A stretch of DNA of 64,000 nucleotides from Candidatus Palauibacter polyketidifaciens (GTDB lineage Bacteria; Gemmatimonadota; Gemmatimonadetes; Palauibacterales; Palauibacteraceae). Positions 52,680 through 60,870 of this stretch are shown here, in pieces. A program made the translations under genes and the position numbers. Below the pieces are notes generated by a model, which saw only the letters and a program-made list of their open reading frames with translations, was not told the origin of the DNA and did not search any database. The DNA lies in assembly GCF_947581785.1 (NCBI RefSeq), contig NZ_CANPVO010000038.1, positions 53,049 through 117,048 of the forward strand, given 5' to 3'. Every line of letters starts with the position of its first letter. The first letter of the stretch is position 1.

Positions 52680-52729
52680 CGCAACGGATTCTCCCAGCGC
52701 TCGATCTCGTCCAGCAGCATGACGCTCAT
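52676..52729 (-). CDS. Micro-ORF, 17 residues, coupled to the FG-GAP gene
   Basis: Reads MSVMLLDEIERWENPLR. The start ATG overlaps the TGA of the preceding gene (ATGA) and its own stop overlaps the next micro-ORF start. It is too short to judge by itself; see the entry for the 38-residue ORF. Confidence 0.25.
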   Translation of the reverse strand: MSVMLLDEIERWENPLR

Positions 52730-55700
52730 CGGTCCTCCGGGGGCGGGATCACGCGCGTGAGGTAGTCCGCGAGTGCCGCGTCGGGAGCTTCGGCGCGCCC
52801 CTCCTCCGGGGACGGCGGATAGCCGGACAGCGTTCGCGCGGGGAGCGGCACGACGCGGTCGCCGGTGGCGGTGTTGAGGTCTCCGTCCTTCACCCAGCCG
52901 TCGGAGTAGATGAGGAAGGTGCGCCTCCAGCCCTCGGGCAGCGCGGGAAACGCCTCGGCATCGAAGCGGAGGGTGATCTCGTCGCCGGCGTTCTGGATCA
53001 CGTAGCGGTCGTCGCCCTCGGTAACCAGGTCGGTCACGTCGCCGAAGCGGGTGTAGAGGCCGAACAGGTCGTGCCAGCGCGGTTCGACGGTGACGGAATC
53101 GTAGTCGAACCAGTGGGGGCCGTAGCGGCCCCCCTTTCTGAACTCGCGCGCGAAGCCGCGGTAGTGGATGTCGGCGTTGCGCGGGGCGAGCGACGTCACG
53201 CGATGCTCGTCCGCCGCGGGGTGGGCGGGGCCGGTCGTGAAGAAGGCCTCGTCCCAGTAGACCATGAGGTTCGTGCGGATCCGCACTCTTCGGTCGTCCG
53301 TCGGGAAGAGGCCGCGCAGGTCGGCGACGACCGTCTTGTCCTTGCCCGACGGGAAGCTGAGGCCGGGCACCGCGGGCTGCCACTCGCCGCCGGGGCCCAT
53401 CACGTCGAGTTCCGGGAAGTGCGGCGCAAGCGCGTCCGACTGGCCCAGCGCCACGTTGATGCTCGCGTCGGTGGGGAAGATCCACCCAGTGAGGAAGAGC
53501 GTGACATCGCCGGAGGCGGCCTCGGGGCCGAGGTCGAGGATGAGTTCGTGGGGCTCCGCGATCCCCTGGAAGCGGCCGGGCCGGAACGCGGACACGTAGT
53601 CGAAGTCGCGTTCGGCGAGCGCATCCCGGTGATCCCGTCCGCTCTCGTCCATGGCCGATACCGGGGCGTGCCGCTCGCCCACCCGCCACAGTTCGAGGTC
53701 GATGGGCGCTGGGGGGATGAAGGCCTCGTTCACGTACACGTCGATCTCCGAGGGATGGTCGACGGAGACGAGGTTCACGCCGTCCACGTAGATCGTCTCC
53801 CACAGTTCCTCGGTGATCTGCATCACGTACTCGCCGTCCAGCGGCTGAAGCACGCCGTCGGGGAGGCGCCGGTACTCCTGCGAGGGGAAGGCGGGGGCGT
53901 AGGCGCGCTGGCCGCCGCCGAGGATGCCGAGGGGCATGCCGAGCGCGCTTTTCCACATCATGTCGCCCACGAACTCGAAACCGTCGCCGTCCCACACGTA
54001 GAGCATCGGGCAGGAACCCTTGAGCGTCTGCTCCTCGACGAGGTCCTGGTCGGTGCCCGGGAAGTAGAGGTCCTGCGGGACGCCGTTCGGCCAGTACACG
54101 CGGACGACATCGGCCTTCAGGCGGCCGTCGAGGCCGATGAGGGTGGTCGGGTCCGTGACGGTGTGGACCTGGAAGAGGTCGCCGGCCCGCACCTCGACGC
54201 GCGCCCCGATCCCGAAGCGGTTGTTCTTGCGGCTTCCCTCCCCCAGGCCCGCGAGGTCGAGTCGGAAGTAGTGGTTCGCGTTCCCGCCGTCGTTACGGAA
54301 GAGGGTTGGGTGCCCGTCACCACCGAGGAGGAGAAGGTCGGCGTCGCCGTCCTCGTTGTAATCGAACGAACGGACATCACGGAAATCTCCCGAGGCGACA
54401 TCGGGGAGAAACTCGTCGGCCGGCACGAGGCGCCCATTCCCTTCATTGCGGAAGAGCCGCAACCCGGGGCCGGTCGTGAAGCCAACGCCCGAGGCCGGAC
54501 CCGGGGGCGAGCCGGCGACGGCGAGGTCCAGCCGACCGTCGTTGTCGAAGTCGACCAGGAGCAGGTCGCGCGGGACGAGACCGTTCAGCGGCACCGTCGC
54601 CGCGAGCGCGAAATCGTCGGCCGATCCGTGCAGGAGGCGAACGCGGTCCCCTCCGGCGGCCACGATATCGAGCCGGCCGTCGCCGTTCACGTCGCCGACC
54701 GCCACGGCCAGCGCTTCCTCCGCAGCCGCCTCGCCCTCCGCGCCGAGACGGTCGGTGCGGTCGGCGAAGGTGGCCGCGCGCTCGTTGTCGAGCAGGCGGA
54801 GGCCGCCCGAGCCTTCCGCGAGGACAATGTCGAGATCGCGATCATTGTCGAGGTCGCCGAAGGCCGCGTCGCGCGTGTCGGCGTCCGCCGGGCCGGCGAG
54901 TCCGAAGTCGACCGCCATCTCCGCGAAGGTGAGGTCGCCGTTGTTGCGGAAGAGGCGGTTCGCACCGGTGTGCGGTTCGAACAGGTCGAGGTCGCCGTCC
55001 TGGTCCAGATCCGCCGCGAAGACGTCATTGGCCGCGTCGCCCGCCTCCCCCGTGGCAGCCGATGGGAGCGCGATCTCCCGGAAACCTCCGGCTGGGTCGT
55101 TGTGGTACGCGCGCGGCGAGCGCCCCGCGAACCACACGTCGAGACGGCGATCGTCGTCGAAATCGACCCAGATCGCCGCCGCCTCTGCCTCCCCCGCGTC
55201 AAGGGTGCCGAGATCGCCGGAGGTGTCCACGTAGCGGCCGAGGTCGATGCGAAGGACGCGCCCTATCCCGCTGTGGCTCCAGAGAAGGTCTTCGTCGCCG
55301 TCGCCATCGAAGTCGCCCGTTGCGATCGTGGCGGGGGGAGGGGTTCCGTCGTGCGCCGGCAGGATGCCCACCAGCCCGGCGAGGGTCGACGCGTTCGTGT
55401 AGCGGAGGGAGGCAAGCACGGCTTCGGGCTCCTGGACGCGGAGGGTGACGAGGAAGCTGAAGTCGAGTGCGGCGACGCCGGCGAGGGGGCCGCCCGGCTG
55501 CCTCAGTTCGTCGAGGCTCGCCTGGTAGGGCGAGGTGACCTCGAATGCGGCGCGGAAATCCGCGAGCTGGCCGATCGCCGTCGATGCGTCGCCATCCAGG
55601 AGGGCATCTTCGGCGGCCTCGAAGGCCGCGCGCGGCCCGGGGCGGAAGTCCGGCGCGAGCTGTCGCAGGCTCTCCATCGTGCCGAGGGCGGCGTCGAGTT

Positions 55701-56295
55701 CGCCGCGCGCGAGTTGCGCATCGGCGAGCGCGGCGAGGGCAGCCAGGTTGCCCGGCGCGGCCGCCGCCAGGCGCGCCAACACGTCCGCGCGGGCATCGGA
55801 GTCCGGGCCCGCCGCCCGGGCCTCCACCTCCGCCAGCCCCCACAGGCTGCGCGCGTGGCCCGGGTCCGCCGCCAGCGTCTCGTCCAGCAGCGCCCGCGCC
55901 TCCCCGAAGTCGCCCGTCTCGGTCCGCAGCGTGGCCAGCGCCAGCGCCAGTTCCGGATCGTCCGGCGCCCGCTCCCGGGCCTCGATGAGGTTTTCCTCGG
56001 CCGTCTCGTAGTCCGCCGCCTTGAGCGCCGTGAGGCCGAGTCCCGCGTACCCTGCGGCCTCCGCCGGCGCCATCTCGACGAGGCGCTGGTAGTCGATCCG
56101 CGCGTCCTCCAGGCGGTCCTGCTGAAGCGCCGCGTCCGCCGTCCCGCGCGTCGCGAGGATCTCCGCCAGAGACGCCTCCGGCACCGGCGCCCCCGCCTCC
56201 CCGCAGCCAACGATCAGCGCGAGGAAGGTCAACCCGCAAACTCGGATCGGGGCACCGCCCAGGCTCGACTTCCTAGACCGCTTCGGTTCCGTCAC
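52726..56295 (-). CDS. TPR and FG-GAP (CRTAC1/UnbV-like) repeat lipoprotein
   Basis: Large exported protein of 1189 residues. The leader TFLALIVGCGEAG has a lipobox (IVGC). Tetratricopeptide-like repeats fill about 45-250 (AGLGLTALKAADYETAEENL). Then FG-GAP/VCBS repeats follow, each with a calcium-type DxDxDG: ATGDFDGDGDEDLLWS, AADLDQDGDLDLFEPH, GDLDNDRDLDIVLAEG, VGDVNGDGRLDIVAA and VDFDNDGRLDLAVAG. NNRFGIGARVEVRAGDLFQ (about 715) is an ASPIC/UnbV segment. The last 400 residues (WDGDGFEFVGDMMWKSAL onward) form an unusual extra region. GTG 56295 has GGAGGAG upstream. Surface binding or substrate display is likely; no enzyme motif is seen. Confidence 0.75.
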   Translation of the reverse strand: MTEPKRSRKSSLGGAPIRVCGLTFLALIVGCGEAGAPVPEASLAEILATRGTADAALQQDRLEDARIDYQRLVEMAPAEAAGYAGLGLTALKAADYETAEENLIEARERAPDDPELALALATLRTETGDFGEARALLDETLAADPGHARSLWGLAEVEARAAGPDSDARADVLARLAAAAPGNLAALAALADAQLARGELDAALGTMESLRQLAPDFRPGPRAAFEAAEDALLDGDASTAIGQLADFRAAFEVTSPYQASLDELRQPGGPLAGVAALDFSFLVTLRVQEPEAVLASLRYTNASTLAGLVGILPAHDGTPPPATIATGDFDGDGDEDLLWSHSGIGRVLRIDLGRYVDTSGDLGTLDAGEAEAAAIWVDFDDDRRLDVWFAGRSPRAYHNDPAGGFREIALPSAATGEAGDAANDVFAADLDQDGDLDLFEPHTGANRLFRNNGDLTFAEMAVDFGLAGPADADTRDAAFGDLDNDRDLDIVLAEGSGGLRLLDNERAATFADRTDRLGAEGEAAAEEALAVAVGDVNGDGRLDIVAAGGDRVRLLHGSADDFALAATVPLNGLVPRDLLLVDFDNDGRLDLAVAGSPPGPASGVGFTTGPGLRLFRNEGNGRLVPADEFLPDVASGDFRDVRSFDYNEDGDADLLLLGGDGHPTLFRNDGGNANHYFRLDLAGLGEGSRKNNRFGIGARVEVRAGDLFQVHTVTDPTTLIGLDGRLKADVVRVYWPNGVPQDLYFPGTDQDLVEEQTLKGSCPMLYVWDGDGFEFVGDMMWKSALGMPLGILGGGQRAYAPAFPSQEYRRLPDGVLQPLDGEYVMQITEELWETIYVDGVNLVSVDHPSEIDVYVNEAFIPPAPIDLELWRVGERHAPVSAMDESGRDHRDALAERDFDYVSAFRPGRFQGIAEPHELILDLGPEAASGDVTLFLTGWIFPTDASINVALGQSDALAPHFPELDVMGPGGEWQPAVPGLSFPSGKDKTVVADLRGLFPTDDRRVRIRTNLMVYWDEAFFTTGPAHPAADEHRVTSLAPRNADIHYRGFAREFRKGGRYGPHWFDYDSVTVEPRWHDLFGLYTRFGDVTDLVTEGDDRYVIQNAGDEITLRFDAEAFPALPEGWRRTFLIYSDGWVKDGDLNTATGDRVVPLPARTLSGYPPSPEEGRAEAPDAALADYLTRVIPPPEDR

Positions 56296-56375
56296 CGCAC
56301 ACTCCTCCCGTCCATGGAATTACGCGAACCGCCCCGCCGCTTCGAGCGCCGCCGGAAAGCCCGATACCGCCCTAA

Positions 56376-56437
56376 CAGTCCGTGGCAAAACCCCGCTACG
56401 TTCGAGCGGCGCTGACGCAGGGTTTTGCCACGGACTG
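56376..56437. mobile_element. 62-bp MITE-like element with 18-bp perfect inverted ends
   Basis: CAGTCCGTGGCAAAACCC (56376-56393) and its exact reverse complement (56420-56437) bound a 26-bp centre. CTAA lies directly outside both ends (56372-56375 and 56438-56441), a 4-bp direct repeat of the YTAR type duplicated by IS5-group transposases. The right CTAA contains the TAG stop of the next gene, read on the minus strand. No transposase is present. As RNA it would form a strong hairpin after the stop codon and could act as a terminator. Confidence 0.6.
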
Positions 56438-58963
56438 CTAACTCACCGACTGCACCCTCTTCTTGAGCACGAAGAGCCCCTCGCGCATGCTCGTGACGAT
56501 AATGGTGCCGCTCTCGAAGAACGGATACGTGCTCCACGCCCCGCCGAAGCCCGGACCCTCCTGATACGGGGCCGTGTCGAAGAAGCCCACTTCGCGCGGG
56601 TTCACGGGATCGGAGATGTCGAGCACATGGAGGCCGTAGCGGTAGTTGGCCTGATACGCGAAGCCGTCCTTCAGGTAGAGATTGTGGGCGCTGGCGGGAA
56701 GCGAGCCCATGAACTGGTTGACGAGCACCGGATCCTCCAGGTCGCTCAAGTCCCAAATCAAGGTCCGCGTGGTTTCGACCGCGCCGGCGATCACGTCGGA
56801 CTCGTCGTCCTGATAGAAGTAGCGGTGATCGGGAGTGAGCCAGCCCTGGTGGATGTAGGCGGCATTGGGCGACGTCGCGCGAGACACCGCGTAGGGGTTC
56901 TCCTTGTCGGTCACGTCGGCGATCTGAAAGTACCGTCCGTTCGAGTTGAGGCAGATCTCGCGCCCCTCGTATCGTTCGTCGGGACCCCGGTAGAGCACGC
57001 ACTGCGCGTCGTGGGTGCCGCCGTCCTCCTGAAAGCACCCGACGAACTCGGGATTCCGGGGGTCGTTGATGTCGATCATGTGAAGACCGCCGCCGCAGGA
57101 TTCGCGCCCCGCGCCGCTACCCACCGCGTAGGCGAACCCGGTTTCCTCGTTGATCACGATGTTGTGCGAGCTCGCCACCCCACGGTAGTGGACGTCGGGC
57201 TCGAAGAGCGCGGGCATGTCGCCGGGCGCCACGTCGCGCAGGCGGGTGAGGTCGAAGACCTGCATGCCGTGGTCGCCCGCTCCGTCGGCCACGATGAAGG
57301 CGTGGTCCTTGTACGTCTTGATGTCGCGCCACAGCTGCGACGGCGGCGTGCCGTCGGGTTTGGGCAGATCGCCGACCAGGACCGGACGGGTGGGATCCGA
57401 CAGGTCGATGAACGAGGTGCCGTCGTTGCGTCCCACCAGCGCATACTCGCGCCCGGTCTCCCGGTCGGTCCACCCCCAGTTGTCGTTGGCGCGGACGCCC
57501 CGGGCGCTGCCCTCGGCCCGCAGAATGGAGTTGGGAATGAACGCGAGCAGCTCGACTTCGCTGCAATCGAAGGGGCCGACGCTGCCCTCCACGCAGCGGC
57601 GCTCCTCGCCGACCATGGGCTCGAGGGCATCGGGGGCGCTTGCGAGCATGCCCGCCGCCGCCCAGCCGGGACCGCTGTTCTCGAAGAGGTGGACGGAGCC
57701 CGACTGATGGTGCATGCCGGGCGCTCCAACCGCCGCGAGCGCTCCGTCCGCGACCACCAGTCCGCCGAAACGGTCGCGCTCCACCGTCTCTTCGCGAGGG
57801 AGGGCGATGCGGCGCGGCCGCCGGGGAAGGGTGCCGTCCGCTTCGGCCTCGTAGACCAGGACGGCACCGGTCTCGTTCTCGCGCTCCGTTGGCGCACCCA
57901 CCCACACGTCGGGTCCGGAGAAGGCGACCGCCGCGCCGAAGCGGTCGCCCTCTGCGCCGCCTTCGAGCACTATCCGCTCCTCGGCCACCCACGAACCGGA
58001 GCCGGCCTCCCGGGCGTACACGAGCACCGCCCCGCGATCGGCGTCCGCGCCCGGCGCGCCGATCAGAAGCCGGTCGCCCTCCGCGGAGAGCGCGACACCG
58101 AAGCCGGAGCCCGCGCCTTCCGCCGACCCTATCGATCCGGTCTCCGTCCAGCCGTCCCCACTCAGGTCGAAGCGGTAGACGCGGCCCGTCCCCTCGCGGC
58201 TCTCGCCCCGGGCCTCGCCGCCTCCCTCGATCCGCGGACCCCAGCCCGGTGCACCGACGAGCAGGCCGCGTTCCGTAAAGGCCATCACCGCTCCGAAGCG
58301 GTCGCCCGGGCCGCCGCCCGAAGGGCGCAACTCCGTCCGCTTCGTCCACCGGCCGTCGGCGCCGCGCCGGTACGCGTGGATCGTGCCCGCCGCGCCGGCA
58401 TCGTCCCGGACGTCCGGCCCCCCTCCGCCCGGACCATCGGCCGGGTCGGGCGTGCCCACCATCAGCCACTCGCCCTCCGCCGCCAGCGCCAATCCGAAGT
58501 CGGTCCCGCAATAGCCGTCGAAGCGGCAGTCCGGCGAAAGACCGCGGACCTCATCGGCCGTGATCGCGTCCCGCCATACCCACCCGCCGCCCTCGCCACG
58601 CCCGAAGATCTGGATGCCGGTCCCGCGCATGCCGATGAAGAGATGGTCGCCGGCGGCGGCCAGCACCGTGCCAAAGCCATCGGCGATCTCGGGGTCCGGC
58701 CCGCGAATCACGCCGGACTCCATCCACCCCTCCTCTCCCCTTGTGTACACATACACGGCTCCGGGGCGGAAGTTGGTGGTCGGCTCACCTACGAGGAGCT
58801 CGCCTTCGTGGATCAGCACCGAGTGGCCGAACGAGCCCGACTGGCCGGCGACCGGAGTGCCGGCGAAGACGGCGGCGGCGCACGCGATCACGAAGAGCAG
58901 GGCGGGCTGCGGCGTGGCGGGACGGAGGGCGGCGGCGAGGCGCGTGGGGCTCGATGGGGTCAT
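56438..58963 (-). CDS. Choice-of-anchor-B/LVIVD beta-propeller protein
   Basis: Exported protein of 841 residues. The leader PALLFVIACAAAVFAG precedes FG-GAP-like repeats (GDRFGAVMAFTERGLLVGAP, GDRLLIGAPGADADRGAVLV, DRFGAAVAFSGPDVWVGAPT), then a choice-of-anchor-B region with LVIVD-type repeats: TSFIDLSDPTRPVLVGDLP, MIDINDPRNPEFVGCFQEDG, QIADVTDKENPYAVSRA, IWDLSDLEDPVLVNQFMGS and HVLDISDPVNPREVGFFD. It probably binds at the surface; the function is unknown. It ends directly at the inverted-repeat element, whose target site includes its stop codon. It lies between the two CRTAC1-like genes on the same strand. Confidence 0.78.
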   Translation of the reverse strand: MTPSSPTRLAAALRPATPQPALLFVIACAAAVFAGTPVAGQSGSFGHSVLIHEGELLVGEPTTNFRPGAVYVYTRGEEGWMESGVIRGPDPEIADGFGTVLAAAGDHLFIGMRGTGIQIFGRGEGGGWVWRDAITADEVRGLSPDCRFDGYCGTDFGLALAAEGEWLMVGTPDPADGPGGGGPDVRDDAGAAGTIHAYRRGADGRWTKRTELRPSGGGPGDRFGAVMAFTERGLLVGAPGWGPRIEGGGEARGESREGTGRVYRFDLSGDGWTETGSIGSAEGAGSGFGVALSAEGDRLLIGAPGADADRGAVLVYAREAGSGSWVAEERIVLEGGAEGDRFGAAVAFSGPDVWVGAPTERENETGAVLVYEAEADGTLPRRPRRIALPREETVERDRFGGLVVADGALAAVGAPGMHHQSGSVHLFENSGPGWAAAGMLASAPDALEPMVGEERRCVEGSVGPFDCSEVELLAFIPNSILRAEGSARGVRANDNWGWTDRETGREYALVGRNDGTSFIDLSDPTRPVLVGDLPKPDGTPPSQLWRDIKTYKDHAFIVADGAGDHGMQVFDLTRLRDVAPGDMPALFEPDVHYRGVASSHNIVINEETGFAYAVGSGAGRESCGGGLHMIDINDPRNPEFVGCFQEDGGTHDAQCVLYRGPDERYEGREICLNSNGRYFQIADVTDKENPYAVSRATSPNAAYIHQGWLTPDHRYFYQDDESDVIAGAVETTRTLIWDLSDLEDPVLVNQFMGSLPASAHNLYLKDGFAYQANYRYGLHVLDISDPVNPREVGFFDTAPYQEGPGFGGAWSTYPFFESGTIIVTSMREGLFVLKKRVQSVS

Positions 58964-59073
58964 CGCGGACGGTCTCCTGGAGGCGGGTCTTGGCGGACGA
59001 ATGATCGGTTTCGGTCGGCGCTCGCGCCAGATGCCATCGCCCTCGCGACGGCCGCCGCCGCGCCGGCGGAGGG

Positions 59074-60870
59074 CTACTCGCGGATTGTGAGTACCGCGCC
59101 CGCCTCAACGGGTCCGGTGACGGTTCGGGCACCTCCCGGCCAGACGACGACTACGCTGTCGGCGCGCGCGCCGCCGCCCAGGCCCGCGAGCACGGGGTTC
59201 GCCTCGGACTGCGAGAGATACGACGAGGCGGTCGAGACCACGAACCGCTGCGCCACGTCTCCCACGAACACCTGCACGGTCGCCCCGATGGCGCCGAGAT
59301 TCGGCGCCGCCCCCTCCAGCCGCAACCGGACCCAGCCCGGACCGGGCTCGAGATCGTTCCGGAAGAGCTTCGCCGCCCCGCCGTTCGTCGAGATCACCAG
59401 GTCGAGATCCCCGTCGCGGTCGTAGTCGAAGGTCGCCACCCCGCGCGCCACGATCGGCTCATCGAATCCCCCGCCCGCCATCGCGCCGGCGTCGACGAAC
59501 CCCCCGCGCCCGTCGTTCCGAAACAGTTGCGGCGGCTGGGCGAAGGTCACGTCCCCCTGGATCGCCTCGATCTCCGGCTCGATGTGGCCGTTCCCGAGCA
59601 CGAGATCCACGTAGCGGTCGAGATCGAAGTCCGCGAAGCGGAGCCCGAACGTCAGCGGGAGGAGCGTCGACCGCGTGAGCCGCGCCGACCCGGCCAGATC
59701 CTGGAACAGCCCCGCCTGGATCTGCGTGAAGAGCGACACGGGCTCGTTGGAGAAGTTGCCGATCGCGATCGAGAGTTGCCCCCGGTTGAGGATGTCCCCG
59801 ACGTCGACCCCCATCCCGGCCCGCGCCCGGCCGAACTCGTCGAAGGCGACGCCCGCATCGAGCGCCACGTCGGCGAAGTTCCCTTCCCCGAGATTCTCGT
59901 ACAGGAAGTTCTGGTAGGTGTCGTTCGCGATCGCGACATCCGGGCGACCGTCCCCGGTGAAGTCGTCGATGACGATGCCGAGCGATTTCCCCTCGGGGTT
60001 CTCGAGGCCGGATTCGGCCGTCACGTCCCGGAAGCGCCGCGCGGAGATCCGGGCGGCCGCGCCCGGAACCGAGGAGCCGCCGGCCTCCACCGAGGCCGGC
60101 TCGTTCCGCAGGAGGCGGCAGGATTCGCCGTTGTATTCCTCGGGGGTCGCATAGGATTTATTCACCCCATCGCGGGTGAAGAAGAGGTCGGTCTCCGGCG
60201 TCCAGTCGACGTAGTTGCAGACGAGGAGGTCGAGCCAGCCGTCCCCGTCCGCGTCGAACCAGGCCGACGCCGTGGACCAGGCGGGATCCGCCGCGCCCGG
60301 CGCGTTCCCCGCCGTGCCCGTCTCCGCGGTCACGTCGGTGAATCGTCCCCCGTCGTTCCGGTACAGCCGGTTGTCCCCGACCGCCGTCAGGTAGAGGTCC
60401 GTGTCCCCGTCCGCGTCGAAGTCGGCCGCCGCCCCGCCCATCCCGTAGATGGGCCGGTCCAGGCCCGCCTCGCGCGTGACGTCGCGGAACGTCCCGTCCC
60501 CGAGGTTCCGGAGGAGCATGGACCGGGCGCCCCGGTCCTCCGCGCGCCCCTCCCAGCCGGTGCTGTTGACGAAGAAGAGGTCCGGCCACCGGTCGCCGTC
60601 GTAGTCGAGCACGACGACGCCGCTCCCCATGGTCTCGGGCATCCACTTCTCTCCGAAGGCGCCCGTGGCGTGGACGAAGTCGATCCCCGCGGACGCGGTG
60701 ACGTCCGTGAAACGGATCGAGGTCGTCGCGTCGCTGCCCTCGCGCGCCGTGAAGCTCGGGCGCGTCTGGGTATAGGACGGCGCCTCCGCGTCTTCCGGTT
60801 CGTCGGGACCGCAGGCCGTCGCCGCCGCGAGGAGGCAGATCGAGAGGGGTCCGGCGCGGCGAGCGTTCAT
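59074..60870 (-). CDS. CRTAC1-like FG-GAP/ASPIC-UnbV repeat protein
   Basis: Exported protein of 598 residues in the CRTAC1 family. Signal-type leader GPLSICLLAAATACGPDE. Repeats with DxDxDG loops are plain: VVLDYDGDRWPDLFFVNST, AADFDADGDTDLYLTAVGDN, AWFDADGDGWLDLLVCNYVD, IDDFTGDGRPDVAIANDTY and ATFDYDRDGDLDLVISTNGG. The C-terminal segment GAIGATVQVFVGDVAQRF and SVVVVWPGGARTVTG match ASPIC/UnbV. Its ATG overlaps the TGA of the multihaem cytochrome gene (ATGA), suggesting the two are made together, perhaps as a secreted calcium-binding partner. Confidence 0.82.
   Translation of the reverse strand: MNARRAGPLSICLLAAATACGPDEPEDAEAPSYTQTRPSFTAREGSDATTSIRFTDVTASAGIDFVHATGAFGEKWMPETMGSGVVVLDYDGDRWPDLFFVNSTGWEGRAEDRGARSMLLRNLGDGTFRDVTREAGLDRPIYGMGGAAADFDADGDTDLYLTAVGDNRLYRNDGGRFTDVTAETGTAGNAPGAADPAWSTASAWFDADGDGWLDLLVCNYVDWTPETDLFFTRDGVNKSYATPEEYNGESCRLLRNEPASVEAGGSSVPGAAARISARRFRDVTAESGLENPEGKSLGIVIDDFTGDGRPDVAIANDTYQNFLYENLGEGNFADVALDAGVAFDEFGRARAGMGVDVGDILNRGQLSIAIGNFSNEPVSLFTQIQAGLFQDLAGSARLTRSTLLPLTFGLRFADFDLDRYVDLVLGNGHIEPEIEAIQGDVTFAQPPQLFRNDGRGGFVDAGAMAGGGFDEPIVARGVATFDYDRDGDLDLVISTNGGAAKLFRNDLEPGPGWVRLRLEGAAPNLGAIGATVQVFVGDVAQRFVVSTASSYLSQSEANPVLAGLGGGARADSVVVVWPGGARTVTGPVEAGAVLTIRE

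Noticed and set aside
53071..56415. Long plus-strand frame of over 1100 codons opposite the TPR/FG-GAP gene
   Set aside because: Shadow of the minus-strand gene, whose repeats and lipobox are clear.
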